Positions 10,508-21,660 of a stretch of DNA of 64,000 nt are shown one piece after another. Origin of the DNA: Atriophallophorus winterbourni (Eukaryota; Platyhelminthes; Trematoda; Plagiorchiida; Microphallidae); assembly GCA_013407085.1 (NCBI GenBank), contig JACCGJ010001943.1, forward strand, positions 1 through 64,000, read 5' to 3'. The first letter of the stretch is position 1. Each line of letters begins with the position of its first letter. The notes beneath the pieces were generated by a model. That model was not told where the DNA came from. It made no database searches and was given only the letters and a program-made list of their open reading frames with translations. A program made the translations under genes and the position numbers.

Positions 10508-13245
10508 ACTCCAGTCACGGTCTAAACCCTGCTTGAAAGTTGAGACGGAACTACAGGAGATAAGTTCTTCAGAGAGCTTGTTCCAGAAATTGACCACCCT
10601 GAAGCTGAAAAAGTTTTTCCTAGAATCTAGTCGACATCGTTCCTTAGCGAGCTTGAGTGCGTGTCCGCGAGTGCCCTGCTTAGGACTTAAGGTAAAGATG
10701 TCATCTGGATTAACGCCGCTTGAGCCTTTTAAGATCTTAAAGGTTTCAATCAAATCACCTCTCAAACGACGACGCTTAAGAAAGAAGAGACCCAGAGCCC
10801 AAAGGCGATCAGCATAACCTCTCTCACGCTGACCCTCAATCATGCGTGTTGCTAGTCGCTGGACGCTTTCAAGTCGAATGATATCCTTCTGGTAGTGAGG
10901 ACACCACGCCAGGACACAATATTCCAAATGCGGCCTGACTAACGCCTTGTAAAGTGGCAGGAACACGTCGGACTTCTGCTGGAAAGCACCGACTTCAACC
11001 GAAAGAGCACATTGCGTGCACGTTGCGCTGCAACAGCGCATTGGTCCTCCCATTTGAAGTCAGCTCTAACTAGAACACCCAAGTCCTTAACCCGCTGTGT
11101 GGCATCAACGCTAATAGGAGTACCTTACACCTGGACTGTGATCTTGTCGACCAGAGCAGACAAGAGTTGGCACTTATTGAGGTTCAGTGGGAGGTCCCAA
11201 AGTATGGACCAGTCAATGACCCGCTCGAGGTCGTGCAACAGAGTATCTTCATTCGTTGAGCCAATGAACTTCACGTCATCCGCAAAAATGAAGCACGGGC
11301 ACTCCAAGATAGGCGACAAGTCATCGATAAAAATCAGAAAGAGCAGCGGACCTAGCACAGACCCCTGAGGCACCCCACTTATCACCTACGTTTGGATCGA
11401 CAACGTAGATTCTACTCGCACTCTAAAGGTCCTACCTGTCAGGAATGATTTTATCCAAGCAAGTAAACTACCCCGTATGCCTTTTGCTGCCATCTTAGTT
11501 TCCAAAAATCTGTGGCTGACGGAATCGAAAGCCTTGCTAAAATCTAGGTAGAGCGCTTCGACCGGCTTCCCTTCATCCAACCTTTTCGTAGCAATATTGA
11601 GGAAACTCAAAAGGTTAGTCAAACAAGACCTCCCTTTCAGGAATCCATGTTGAGCTACACTAGGTAGAGAATGCTGGCAGAGATGCTGGCAGATTTTGTC
11701 CAATACTTTCGAGACGATGCTGGTCAGGCTGACTGGTCTATAGTTACCAAGAATCGACCTGCAACCACCTTTGTGTATTGGTACTACTATGGCTTCTTTT
11801 CACTCACGAGGAACCATTGCCAAGTGCAGACATGAATTGAAGAGCTCACATAGTGGTTTTGCAAGCACTGGGGCGAGATTTCTTAACATAATTGAGTGGA
11901 TATGATCCGGACCCTCAGCCTTGTTAGCACGAACATGAATAAGAGCTCCATACACCTCCGCCTCATTAAAGGACAAATCATCTAGTGCAGGCACACCAGA
12001 TGGAAAGTTAAGCAACTCAGACGGTGTGAGTAAAGAATTATCCCTTCGCTGAACGCTACTGAAAAACTTTGAGAAGGCTGTCGCTTTAGCTAGGTCACTA
12101 TTAGCTACTAGTCCATCCTCCAGTTTTAAGTCACCAATGTTTTCCCTAGTTTTTCCTTTAGATTGCGCGTAACTGTAAAACCTTTTCGGGTTGGATTTAG
12201 CATCCCTGGCTAAGGATAACTCAAACTTCTGTTTGAGCACACGCTGCATTTGGACACAAGCGTTTCGGGCGGTTCTGTAACGGACCCACGAACCAGAGGT
12301 GAGCGATAGCCTATATTGCCTCCATAAACGATCACGTTTACGAATAGAACGACGAACGCTGGGAGACCACCAGGGTGGCCGCTGGTGCTTATTCACGCAT
12401 TGCAGTGGAGCATGCAGGTCTTGTAGCCCGTTAAGAAATCTGCAAAATCTGTCCCAGTTTTCAGTTACACTAGAATCACTCGAGAACAGAAGGTAAGATT
12501 TTGATGACTGTAAAAGTAGGCCCCAGTCAACACGCCTAAAATTACGTCTAGGGCGCGCAAGAGGTTTTTGAAAACGCAACAGCGCTTCGAAGCCTAACAT
12601 TACGTGGTCGCTTTTGCCAAGAGGGGGTAGGAACTTGACATTCTTGACAGCTTCTAGCTGAGACGACAGCATCAAGTCAAGAGTGGATGGAGTGCATCCA
12701 TCGCGGAACCTAGTGGGTTTGTTCACGTGCTGATGTAATCCATGATTGTGGATCCAATCGAGAAAAGATGCGGATTGCTCAGTGAGTACCCCTGAGGGAG
12801 CTGACCAGTCTATATCTGGGAGATTAAAATCACCTAGAATGAGTACGCTTGGGGCTGATTGAAACAACCCTTCAAGCATCTCAAGCAGTTGACTAATTTC
12901 TCGCAGGGTTGCACAGGGCGTGACGTAAACACAAGCAATCGCCAGTGCTGACTTGTAGCAAGTCAGGACACTAGTAACAACTTGGACATTTTCAATAGCG
13001 AGTGATAACCCTGAACCCGTATTGTGTATACCATATTCAAGGAAAAGTGCCACGCCTCCGCCTCTTCTATCGCCAGGTCTATCGCATCTGATGACAACAT
13101 ACTGTTCGCTGATGCTAGCTAGCACAACATCAACCGCAGACAGCCAGGTTTCAGACAGCGCTATAACCCTCGGGTGTAGCTCGGCTACACGAAGAGAAAG
13201 TTTACACCACTTATTTCTTATGCTGCACACATTAGCGTACAACAC
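10508..13245 (-). pseudogene. CR1 ORF2: APE endonuclease, RT, C-terminal domain (frameshifted)
   Basis: The endonuclease lies at about 13245-12560: LYANVCSIRNKW, ALSETWLSA, LILGDFNLPDIDW and SDHVML are APE-like catalytic signatures, so it would nick target DNA for target-primed reverse transcription. The linker follows (NFRRVDWGLLLQSSKS). RT is split over frames 11703-11386 and 11385-11125, with YLDFSKAFDSVSH, GVPQGSVLGPLL and FADDVKFIGS. The C-terminal part spans 11053-10481. Damage: a stop after MVPRE near 11800, a small duplication plus deletion near 11680-11700 that removes the RLIRD region, and a frame break near 10970. Compared with about 900-1000 codons for CR1 ORF2 it was full length before these changes. 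Confidence 0.88.
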
Positions 13246-13268
13246 AGTGGCACTGGATATGCGCGCTT

Positions 13269-14691
13269 CTAAGCTGAGTCGTGCATTTCCCTCGGTCGAA
13301 GCACCCGGGGAAGCTGCACGTTTTTTGGCGTACTGTTTAATGCAGGAGAAGCAATATCGCGTGCATCTTGCACGACGGTAATGGAACGTTGCCTAACTAT
13401 TAAACCCTCATTTATAACATGAGAGCTGCCACTAGAAGGGCTTGACGGACTTCCTACGCCATTCAAGCTAATGGAACGTTGCCTGACTATTAAGCCCTTA
13501 TTAATAACATGGGAGCTGCCACTAGAAAGGCTTGACTGGCTTCCTTTTTCATTGAAGCTAAGCAGATCGTCGTGCGCACCTGATAGCAAGATCATAGGTG
13601 ATGCACGCACCGGTACGATCGTTGTTGATGCAGTAGCGATCGGCTTCGCATCATGCTGAAGGGGAGCGGATAACCCTACAGCTAAGTTAATCCCAGTCGG
13701 AGCTACAGTGAACTGCCTCCTATCAAAAGGAGGGTTGTCAGGCTTCACTTGGAGTTTTCTAAAGTGGCGTTAGTTATGTGTTCCGCCTTAGACAAAAACA
13801 CATCGCGATCCGCCTGAAATTTGAACTCGACTAGGATCGGTCGAGGCCGGCTGTCCATCTTCCATCTACCCACACGATGAACTCGCACCGGGAGAGTGGA
13901 AGGCTTCATCCCAACCATGCGAAAGAGATCGTGGATACACCCGCGGTCCGAATCTCTACGAGATTTGGATTCCTTGATGAAGGGCTCGGTACGATTGAAA
14001 ACTAGAACATTACGAGTTCTATTTTTACTAGCCGAAGATGGGCCATGTAATGATTCAATTTTTTTCCGAAGACTGTTCAGCTCCAGAATAATTTGATCTA
14101 TGGCATTGGAACCGACAACATTTGTATGTTGCTTTCCATTTTTACCGGAATTAATAGTCTTAGCCTGCCTTCTTGGGGTGCCTGCTGAATTGGACACCAT
14201 TCGTGAAGGTAGTCTAAGACTAGTAGGTGATTGTTTCACCAGTGTGACGTTAGCGTCGGTTAGCGGTGGTTTAGAGCCCTTGGACACCCGTCTTTTAGAA
14301 GGCTTAGGTTTATTTTTTGCCTTGACAGTGGTGGATGGCACAGAGGGCGGGATAACTGGCTCGAATGTTTGGCCTTGTTACCCGCCGAAGCCCGCCCAGG
14401 GACTAAATTGGACCGCGCGACTGATGCATAAGTTCGGTCGGACACGGATTCAGACGCACTAGCTAGCGTCAAACTAGATCGCCGTTGGTGGTACACAAAT
14501 GCGGCTTCAGTGGCAGCCTTGTGACAATCACTGCAATACCACGGAAGCCAGCGGAATTTCGCATAAAGCCCATAGTGGGATTTATGTATAGCTGAGCAGC
14601 CAGGGTGAGCCCAACGCTTGCAAGCATTGCACTCAATACCTTTGGCTACTTTTTTGCCACATTTCGCGCTAATACAAACAGTTTTATTCAT
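13269..14691 (-). pseudogene. CR1 ORF1: PHD finger and RNA-binding-like domain (frameshifted)
   Basis: Starts at Met 14691 (MNKTVCISAKCG). The PHD-like finger is a Cys pair, CNAC, a His-x2-Cys (HPGC) and CSDC. The frame then shifts between about 14400 and 14340 and continues as KPSKRRVSKGSKPPL. A helical segment (DQIILELNSLRKKIESL) and an RRM-like domain (NVLVFNRTEPFIKES to ILVEFKFQADRDVFLSKAE) follow, and after a second shift near 13748 a Ser-rich tail. The C-terminal signature TPKxVxxxRVLRPR is shared with the ORF1 at 17721-18494. ORF1 presumably coats the element RNA. ORF2 begins about 25 bases after it, the usual tight CR1 spacing. Confidence 0.82.
13380..13559 (-). repeat. 90-bp in-frame tandem duplication inside ORF1
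   Basis: Two adjacent 90-bp units (plus strand each begin ATGGAACGTTGCCT) encode two near-identical 30-residue blocks containing SSGSSHVIN and GLIVRQRSI. The duplication preserves the reading frame and lengthens the Ser-rich tail between the RNA-binding domain and the ORF1 stop. Confidence 0.85.
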
Positions 14692-14940
14692 AGTTGAAAA
14701 TAGCTAAAACACGGTGATGCAAGATTAAAACAGAATACTGAGTTTATTACGGAAGTAATTAATCAGCAAGAGGTGCAAGAATGAATTGTGTTTAAACTTT
14801 CGAGAATAAGTAAAATAGAGTTTCTATTTTACAGTACAACTGTGATAGGGTGAAAATTCGTAAAAGTTTGTAACTCAGCGTGGCAAATGCAACAAAGTTG
14901 AACGTACCACCAAAGTTCAAGTTGAAGAACAACTATAAAA
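14692..14940 (-). other. CR1 5'UTR / junction with upstream CR1
   Basis: About 250 bp between the ORF1 start of the 10.4-14.7 kb element and the ORF2 stop of the next CR1. It must hold the 5'UTR of the former and the 3'UTR of the latter. I see no clear boundary, no target duplication and no terminal repeat. A short inverted pair (AAATAGAGTTTCTATTTT) lies near 14815. Confidence 0.45.
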
Positions 14941-17688
14941 TTAGGGATGAAAATTGGGAAACACAGAGCGCCAAATCGAGTCTAGTCTATATTTGAAGCA
15001 TGTTACTGAAGTAGAACAAACTACCTCTTCGGGCAGACAGTTCCAATGATTCACTACCCTTTCGCTAAAGAAGTGCTTACGTGCATCAGACCTGACATGT
15101 TGCTTTGCCAGTTTCAGTGAATGGCCTCGATTACCTACCACTGGTGCGAGAGCATACATATCAGCCGGATCAATAGAACTAGAGCCTCTAACGATTTTAA
15201 AAGGTCTCGATCAGATCCCCACGTAGTCGCCTTCTTTTTAGCGAGAAGAGATCTAGATTCAACAATCGTTGTTCACACGACTTCCCAGATTGCCCTTTAA
15301 TCATACGAGTAGCTAGGCGCTGAACACCTTCAAGCGTGGCAATGTCCTTTTCCAAGTAAGAAAACCAAGCTTGAACGCAATACTCGAGATGAGGTCTCAT
15401 TATCGCTTTATACAATGGGATGAAAACCTCCGGGGCCCTGCAGGATAAAACTGATCGGAGGCGAAAGAGCTGGTTCCTAGCGCGTTGTGCAGCAGCTGCA
15501 CATTGATCAGCCCATTTAAAGTCCGCTGAAACCTCAATACCTAAGTTCCGGACTTTTGATACCCCAGTTATCTTCAGTATGTTATTAGGTCCAGCAACCT
15601 GCAGCTTCGTTGCAGCTTTGGACAGAAGATAGATTTTGGAGAAGTTGACTGGTAGATCCCACGTGGAAGACCACTTGATGACCTTTTCTATATCCTCGAA
15701 AAGATCCTGTTCGTTCAGCGATCCGATAAACTTGACATCGTCTGCAAAAATATAGCAGGGACACTTAAGCGAGGATGCCAAATCATCGATGAAGATAAGA
15801 AAGAGTAGTGGGCCTAGTACTGAACCCTGCGGGACTCCACTAACAACTCCTGCTTTCGCGGAATACATATTGCCTATGCGAACGCGAAAATACCGATTGC
15901 TCAAGAAGTTTGTGATCCAGTTCTTTAAAGGGCCATCGATACCTATTAGTCCAATCTTCATTGCAAGCAACCTGTGGTTTACCGAGTCAAAGGCTTTACA
16001 GAAGTCCAAGTAGAGAACTTCGACCTGGTGGCCTTTATCTAACCTCCTAGTGACCTCATTAAGAAAACATAATAGTTTCGTTAGGCAAGAATTCTCTTTT
16101 AGAAAACCATGCTGAGCAGAGTTTAGCAACGAACCAGAGACATGGTGGCGACAGATCCTGTCCCTAATAAGTCTCTCTAGGGTTTTGCAAAGGATACTAG
16201 TGAGGCTTACAGGTATGTAGTTGCAAACTGAAGATCGACTGCCACATTTATGTATAGAAATCACATCAGCCTGCTTCCAAGCACTCGGAATATACCCATA
16301 CCTTAAGGATGCGTTAAAGAGGCGACCCACCGGTTGTGCTAATACAGGTGCCAGGTTCTTAATAACTTGAGGGTGAATACCATCCGGGCCCGCAGATTTA
16401 TGTGGATTAGTTGCCTTAAGCCTAACCTGTGAAAATTATTTCATCAAGGGTAGGAACGCTATCTGACCTTATGTCCACTGGCATATTCGGGAGATCAGTT
16501 TGGCGATCAGGCCTCTGAACAGCTCGAAAATGTTCGAGAAAAGCCGAAGCCTTTTCAGAATCTGAATCTAGTTGAGATATATTGTTCAGTTGAAGGTTGC
16601 CTATACAATCGCGAGTTTTGCCTTTGGATTGTGCATAGCTATAGAATCGCTTTGGGCACTGTCTTATATTACATGCCAGTCGTGCCTCAAAGTCACGTTT
16701 TGCCTTACGTTTGCTTCCCACAGCCTTATTTCTAAGTAGTTTATACTTTGTCCAGGCCCATTGCGTCTGAGAAGCTTTGTAAGTTTTCCAGACACGGTGC
16801 CGGATTTTAATACCACGGCGCATCGATGGTGTCCACCACTGTGGCTTGTTGCGTCTTTTGACGTGCACCAACGGAGCAAATCTGTCTTGCAGTGTGGACA
16901 GACAATGGTGAAGAAGCTGCCAGTTTGCTGCCATATCATCACTAGAAGATTGTGACAAGATGCGCACAGTCTACCCTATTGAAGTTGCGCTTTAGTTTCT
17001 GAGGCGGTTTGTCATACCTGAGAAGTAGCTGGAAGCTAATCATGATGTGATCACTTTTCCCTAGTGGGGAAAGATATTGCACCTGTCGAACCATTTGTTC
17101 ATTCGAAGATATAACAAGATCCAGGAATGAAGGTTCACAGCCATGCCGGAACCTTGTAGGCTCAGTTACATGTTGGCTCATAGCGTGTCTGTGGGTCCAT
17201 TCTATGAAGTCCTTAGACATCTTATCAGCTTGGCATCTCTGGTTAGGCCAAGATATGTGTGGTAGATTAAAATCACCCACCATAAGAACATGAGACCCAA
17301 GCGCACATAGTGAACTCAAATTCTCAAGCAAGTTATACATATCCTGTACTCCAGAATGGGTACTCAAATAAACGCACGCTATTACCGTAGATTGCTTATA
17401 GGAGTGAATGAGACAGGAGCTAATTTGCACATTGCGCGTGCCAAGCCTAACGTTTAACTCTGAGGTACGGAGGCCTAACCTGAGAAGAATAGCAACACCG
17501 CCACCTTGTAATGCACCCGGTCTATCACACCTGATCACGGAATAGCTGTTACCAACTATATCGGGAATTTCATCAGATGCAGAGAGCCAGGTTTCTGTCA
17601 GTGCAATTACATGCGGTCTCAACTCATGTGCAAGGATGGAGAGATCAGACCATTTGTTTCGGATGCTACATGCATTCCCGAGTAGCAC
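14941..17688 (-). pseudogene. CR1 ORF2: APE endonuclease, RT, C-terminal domain
   Basis: Endonuclease at 17688-16970: NACSIRNKWSDLS, ALTETWLSASDE, HVLMVGDFNLPHISW and SDHIMISF. Linker at 16967-16422. RT at 16330-15197: VSLTSILCKTLERLI, YLDFCKAFDSVNH, SGVPQGSVLGPLLF, YIFADDVKFIGS. The C-terminal end is at 15159-14941 (VGNRGHSLKLAKQH, HFFSERVVNHWN, VFPNFHP). The frame is broken between endonuclease and linker (about 16950), in the linker-RT gap (16420-16335) and near 15200, but key catalytic residues survive. It lies about 30 bp downstream of ORF1. Inactive; otherwise close to the normal CR1 ORF2 length. Confidence 0.87.
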
Positions 17689-17720
17689 TGTGGCGGCAGT
17701 GTCACGTAATCTATTCCCAA

Positions 17721-18494
17721 TTAGTCTAGTTTGATTCTCGGGCGGAGTACCCGAAAAGTCTTCACGTATTTTGGCGTGCTGCTTGCGATAGCCCAGTCAC
17801 CTTTTGTGGCCTGAACACCAGCTGTACACTGCAGGTTGCTAACTACGAGCTGTGGAATTACAAGGATAATACTACGACCACAGACCTCATCCTCGGACGC
17901 TTCCAAGATTTCTGCAGCTGATGGAGCCCCATCATTTTCGGATGAACGGCGCGTTCGATTGGACGTTACTTCGTAACCAGAATCTATTAGCTTTATGAAA
18001 CCCCGCTTGTCGTTATTAGAGGTCTTTACAATCTGATCCCTCCTATTTGAAGCGGAAGAGTATTGTCTTATCCGGGAGGGAGGGTTATCCGGCTTAACCT
18101 GCAGTTTGTCCAGAGTTGCTTCGGCGATGTGGTCAGCCTTAGATAGTAAAGCGTCCCAATCCGCCCGGTATTTGAATTCTACCAGGATTGGCCTGGGGCG
18201 ATTTTCCATCTTCCATTTTCCAACACGGCGAATTCGCATTGTAGGAGTGGAAGGCCTCAGACCCACAATCCGGATAAGATCGCTGATACATCTGCGATAT
18301 AAATCTTTTCTAGACTTCGATTCCTTAATAAATGGCTCTGCTCGATTAAAAACAAGTACATTTCGTGTTCTAGTTTTTGGAGCAGGTGTGCCACGCAGTG
18401 TATCGAAATGCTTGCGCAAGTCATTCAATTCCTGGATAATGTGATCCAGTGCGGATGATCCGGCAACATTTTCATGTTGCTTCCGTTGGTTCAA
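17721..18494 (-). pseudogene. CR1 ORF1, N-terminally truncated
   Basis: 257 open codons. The Met at 18494 is fortuitous, since alignment with 14691-13269 shows that the PHD-finger third is missing upstream. Present are a helical region (HIIQELNDLRKHFDTL), an RRM-like domain (NVLVFNRAEPFIKES, MRIRRVGKWKMENRPRP, ILVEFKYRADWDALLSKAD) and the shared C-terminal RVLRPR motif. It would bind element RNA. The open frame suggests recent loss of the 5' end by truncation rather than long decay. Confidence 0.8.
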
Positions 18495-18500
18495 TGGTTT

Positions 18501-18847
18501 ATTGTTGTGTAAAAGCGTAGCTTAAAAATAACCACAGGCTGGTATGTACAGTGTGGTGGAAATAAAATAGTGAGTGTCATCTGTACGGGGACAGGGAGGC
18601 CTTATTGCGGGCCACACTCGCTTTAGAATTGCGCCTTCCTTATATTGCGAGGTGGTAGCAGGAGAATACGGAGACATCGGGGAGGCGTCAGACCTGGAAA
18701 CAAGTGAAACTGACAGGTAATTAGGCAGGGAATGAACGGAGTAGTAAGGCAAGGAGGACAACGTATCTGAAAAATGAAGCTAGTACGCGGTGCGGTGTCG
18801 TGGATCAATGCTTATCCGAGATCAACAGCAATCGGACAGACAAGGCC
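18501..18847. other. non-coding spacer, probable 3'UTR of adjacent CR1
   Basis: No protein match was recognised. Its position immediately after the ORF2 stop of the 18.85-19.35 kb copy makes part of it that element's 3'UTR. No terminal repeat or hairpin was found. Confidence 0.35.
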
Positions 18848-19345
18848 TCAAGGTATGTTGTTGTGGAGGTCATTTAAATGAGCGTCCAGACTCAGTTTGA
18901 AAGACACTACGGATGTTGCGGATACGACTTCCTTGGGTAGACTATTCCAGTGAGTACATATCCGGAGGGAAAAGAAATGCCTGCGACAGCTGAGGCGTGA
19001 GTGTTGATATGAAAGTTTGAGTGAATGGCCACGAAGGTGTGAAGTTTCACGATTAAGGACGAGAATATGTTTACAAGGGTGATTAGTGGATGACAGGATT
19101 TGGTAGGTGAGAATGAGTTCACCACGGAGCCTTCTGCATTTCACTGAAAAGAGATTTAGGAAGCGAAGACGTTCAGGATAAGGATACGAGGCCAGACCTC
19201 TGTCAAGTTTTGTGGCGCGTCGCTGGGGAGCCTCAAGAAGTCTTTGGTCCTTCAGTAACCACGGGCATCAAACTTGAACGGCGTTTTCGAGATGTGGACG
19301 GATGAATGCTTTGAGCAAAAGCGACAAGCATTGAGGTTCAAATAT
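18848..19345 (-). pseudogene. CR1 ORF2 C-terminal fragment, third lineage
   Basis: The last 98 codons are open (19144-18848): KCRRLRGELILTYQIL, LRGHSLKLSYQHSRLSC, RRHFFSLRICTHWNSLP. Upstream in another frame the thumb region RPHLENAVQVW and RRATKLDRGL can be followed to about 19345. It is 5'-truncated. The sequence is distinct from both neighbouring CR1 types, being closer in its SRLSCRRHFFS block to the plus-strand element at 6.75-8.99 kb. Confidence 0.8.
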
Positions 19346-20066
19346 GCGAAAAACACGTTTAGTAAATAGTCAATAGTATATTGTGGTAAAAAAAGCGACA
19401 AGCTCAAAAGAGAACCACAGAATGTTGTACACATGGATTCGAAAGTTCAGGTTTGAAATTAAGGTCCGAATAAAGAAAAAGGTTGATACTGTAAGGGATG
19501 GGGATGCGCGCACCACAAAACTTTCGTTGACACTTCCAGTTGAAAAATCGGAAAAAAGTGCAGTATCATAGAGTATAGACAGTTATAGCTTTTCAAACGT
19601 TATAAAATAATAATAATAATAATATTATTATTAATAATAATAATGTATATTTTCGGACACACCATGTCATGCCATGCATGATCATTTGTTTTCATGAATA
19701 AGTACATCAAATAAAACGGTAATTATACAAATGTTAAGGTCAAACATAAATACATTTTTTTGTTAACAACCGTAAAAAATAGTTGCATAACATTTGTACA
19801 GATGGTAGCTCGTTTAAAACATGCAGTTGATACAATATCGTAAAAAAAGATGATAAAGGTTTATGTTTTCAACGAATACGACAGTAATTGTTTAAAATGT
19901 GTTAATTACAGTTTGGGTAGGTCTGGACCGCAATGTTTATTCATGTATGATGTTCCAAATGCAACTTCAAACGCAGATAATTGTATAGGGAGTTCACTTT
20001 ATCTGTTCACGGAGAAATGAGTTGCATCGCCCTTTCACGAATTGTGAGAGTGTATTTTGTTGAATT
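19346..20066. other. AT-rich non-coding, flank of LTR element
   Basis: No gene was seen. It contains an AAT/ATT microsatellite (19606-19644). The last four bases, AATT, are the left copy of the target-site duplication of the LTR element that starts at 20067. Confidence 0.6.
19606..19644. repeat. (AAT/ATT)n microsatellite
   Basis: About 39 bp of AAT units switching to ATT/TAA units in the middle, giving an imperfect palindrome. Confidence 0.9.
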
Positions 20067-20248
20067 TGTAGTAGACCAGGTTACTACAATAATGTCCCCA
20101 AGAATGTTGGAGAAAAGGCAGGTTGACTGGAAGATATATAGCGGTAGCCAAAACGTGTACAGAGCGATCACGATGCACGCACGAACGAAACGGAAGTTAA
20201 TTAATGTCAAGGTCAATGTTTTGATGAGGCAAAACAAGCGGTGTTACA
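20067..20248 (-). repeat. 3' LTR of the non-autonomous element
   Basis: 182 bp; on the element strand it begins TGTAACACC and ends CTACTACA, so it has canonical TG...CA ends. A TATA-like tract (TATATATC at 20134-20141, minus strand) may serve as promoter. Identical to 23063-23244. Confidence 0.92.
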
Positions 20249-20260
20249 CAGCCCCCCTCC
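20249..20260 (-). other. polypurine tract
   Basis: On the element strand GGAGGGGGGCTG directly precedes the 3' LTR start TGTAAC. This is the expected plus-strand priming site. A matching GGAAGGGGGCTG precedes the decayed LTR at 34975. Confidence 0.85.
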
Positions 20261-20749
20261 AAGAAGTCTGGTCAACGAAGACTTCTGATCGGGAATTGCC
20301 AGTAGCGTGGCGCAGGCAGGTGTCAGGTTACCCCGGGCAGGAACGTAGTCTCTCAGCAACCAGTCACATAGAAGTCAGCCAGGGCGCTCGGTCTGCGTGG
20401 GTCGATCATCGGTGGTTCGAGAGTAGGATGTACGGTGAACCGATCAGGACTAAGCCAAGTAGCGTCTCACATGTGAGTGAACGTACTGCCGAGCCGCCTC
20501 ACATGGAGTGAACAGCTGCTAGCGGGATTTTCCCGTTTGGCGTGGTCTTAGTATGAACCCAATTTGAGCAGAAGCAGGCGCATTCGTAGGCTTGACAACA
20601 AGAACCAGAAGCTTCGAAAACACAGTCCCTGCTCAGAATTTCCTGTGTCCCGAAGAAGGATGGTAAACGACTGCGCCAGGAGAATCGGTTGGCGCGTCAA
20701 TCTGGGCTGGTAAGGACCTTGTGACGTGACAGACGTGTTGGAACAATTG

Positions 20750-21660
20750 TGCTCTTGTTGGTGGCTAGGGCTACCGGGTGAGTTGGGGGCAAGCATAGAT
20801 GGACCAAAAAGGGTGCGCGATTCGGTGGCATCAGCGGTGGGTGGGTGCGTACCTGAGGGAAGAAAGAAAAAGAAAACTCCCTGGTGCATGGGTTTAGGGC
20901 CACGAGCGAGTGATTAGAATGAGGTACGAAATATTGCACCCGTGTATGCCAAAAGATATGAAAGTATTAACTATTCACAACAAAATCAGCGAATCGAACG
21001 GGTTGCCGTTTGGCACGTTTAGTTCCTGTAGTGGCCGGCTCTGGGTTAGCAGTAGGGACAGGAGGGGTAATGACCAGTGGTGCCGGGGTTGGCGTTGGGT
21101 CATTTGGGATAACTTCCTCGTCCATGAAAGCCGGTTTGACTCTGTCGATTGAGACAGTGTCATGCTTGCCGACACGGTCAACGACGACCGTCTTGAGAGA
21201 GCGCCCGTGTTGAACGGCGTGTGCTCGGGGCTACCGGAAGGATGGCGACAGGCGTCGGCGATCCGGGGGTGGCGCGTGCCACGTTTTCCACAGCTGGGGG
21301 TGCATGTGTACCTGAGAAGTAAAAAGAAAAAACTCTCTGGTGCATGGCTTTATGGCCACGACCGAGTTATAGTGATGAGGTACGTAAAGCATGCACGGGC
21401 ATATACCAAGTGATAACACTTTAAAATGTGCTACCTAGTCGGCGAACCTTACGGGTTGCCGTTTCGCTCGCCTAGCTGTTGTGGTGGCAGGCGTTGAGAT
21501 AGTCGAGATTAAAGTACGGGTTATCACCGGTGGCGCTGGGTTTGGGTCTGGCGGATTAGCTTAGTTAACTGCATTGTCCATGAACGCTGGTTTGACTCTG
21601 TCAATCGAGACCGTGTCGTGTCGACCGGCGCGGTCAATCACAACTGATTTTTGGGACCGC
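20750..21660 (-). repeat. diverged about 459-bp tandem duplication in the 3' region
   Basis: Two units, about 20750-21207 and 21208-21660. Shared landmarks lie about 457-459 bp apart: GTACCTGAG at 20849 and 21308, and the integrase C-terminal coding end near 21130-21170 and 21590-21630. The units are clearly diverged (many substitutions and indels), so the duplication predates the last transposition. Only the second unit is joined to the ORF. The relative at 33-35 kb appears to have a single copy. Confidence 0.7.

Larger units (their letters stand above)
10388..14691 (-). mobile_element. nearly full-length CR1 element (array parent type)
   Basis: The only copy of this subfamily here that continues upstream through the endonuclease and ORF1. 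Minus-strand order: ORF1 start 14691, ORF1 end about 13269, ORF2 13245 to about 10508, then a 3'UTR that joins unit 3 at the 10387 junction. Its sequence across 12575-12590 is continuous where units 1-3 break off, which shows the array derives from this type of element. Several frameshifts make it inactive. Confidence 0.85.
14941..18500 (-). mobile_element. second nearly full-length CR1 (different subfamily)
   Basis: Minus-strand element with ORF1 (5'-truncated) at 18494-17721 and ORF2 at 17688-14941. Proteins align throughout with the 10.4-14.7 kb element but are clearly diverged, so it is another subfamily. Homology ends near 18500, before the PHD finger, so about the first 150 codons of ORF1 are missing. 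Confidence 0.85.

Noticed and set aside
1987..11053. Several 60-120 codon ORFs on the opposite strand of the CR1 units (for example those beginning MRARCAATAHW)
   Set aside because: They recur only because the CR1 units recur; they are antisense shadows of ORF2.
19981..20511. 176-codon plus-strand ORF
   Set aside because: It runs through the 3' LTR and the UTR antisense to the LTR element; no protein similarity and no continuity with another exon.
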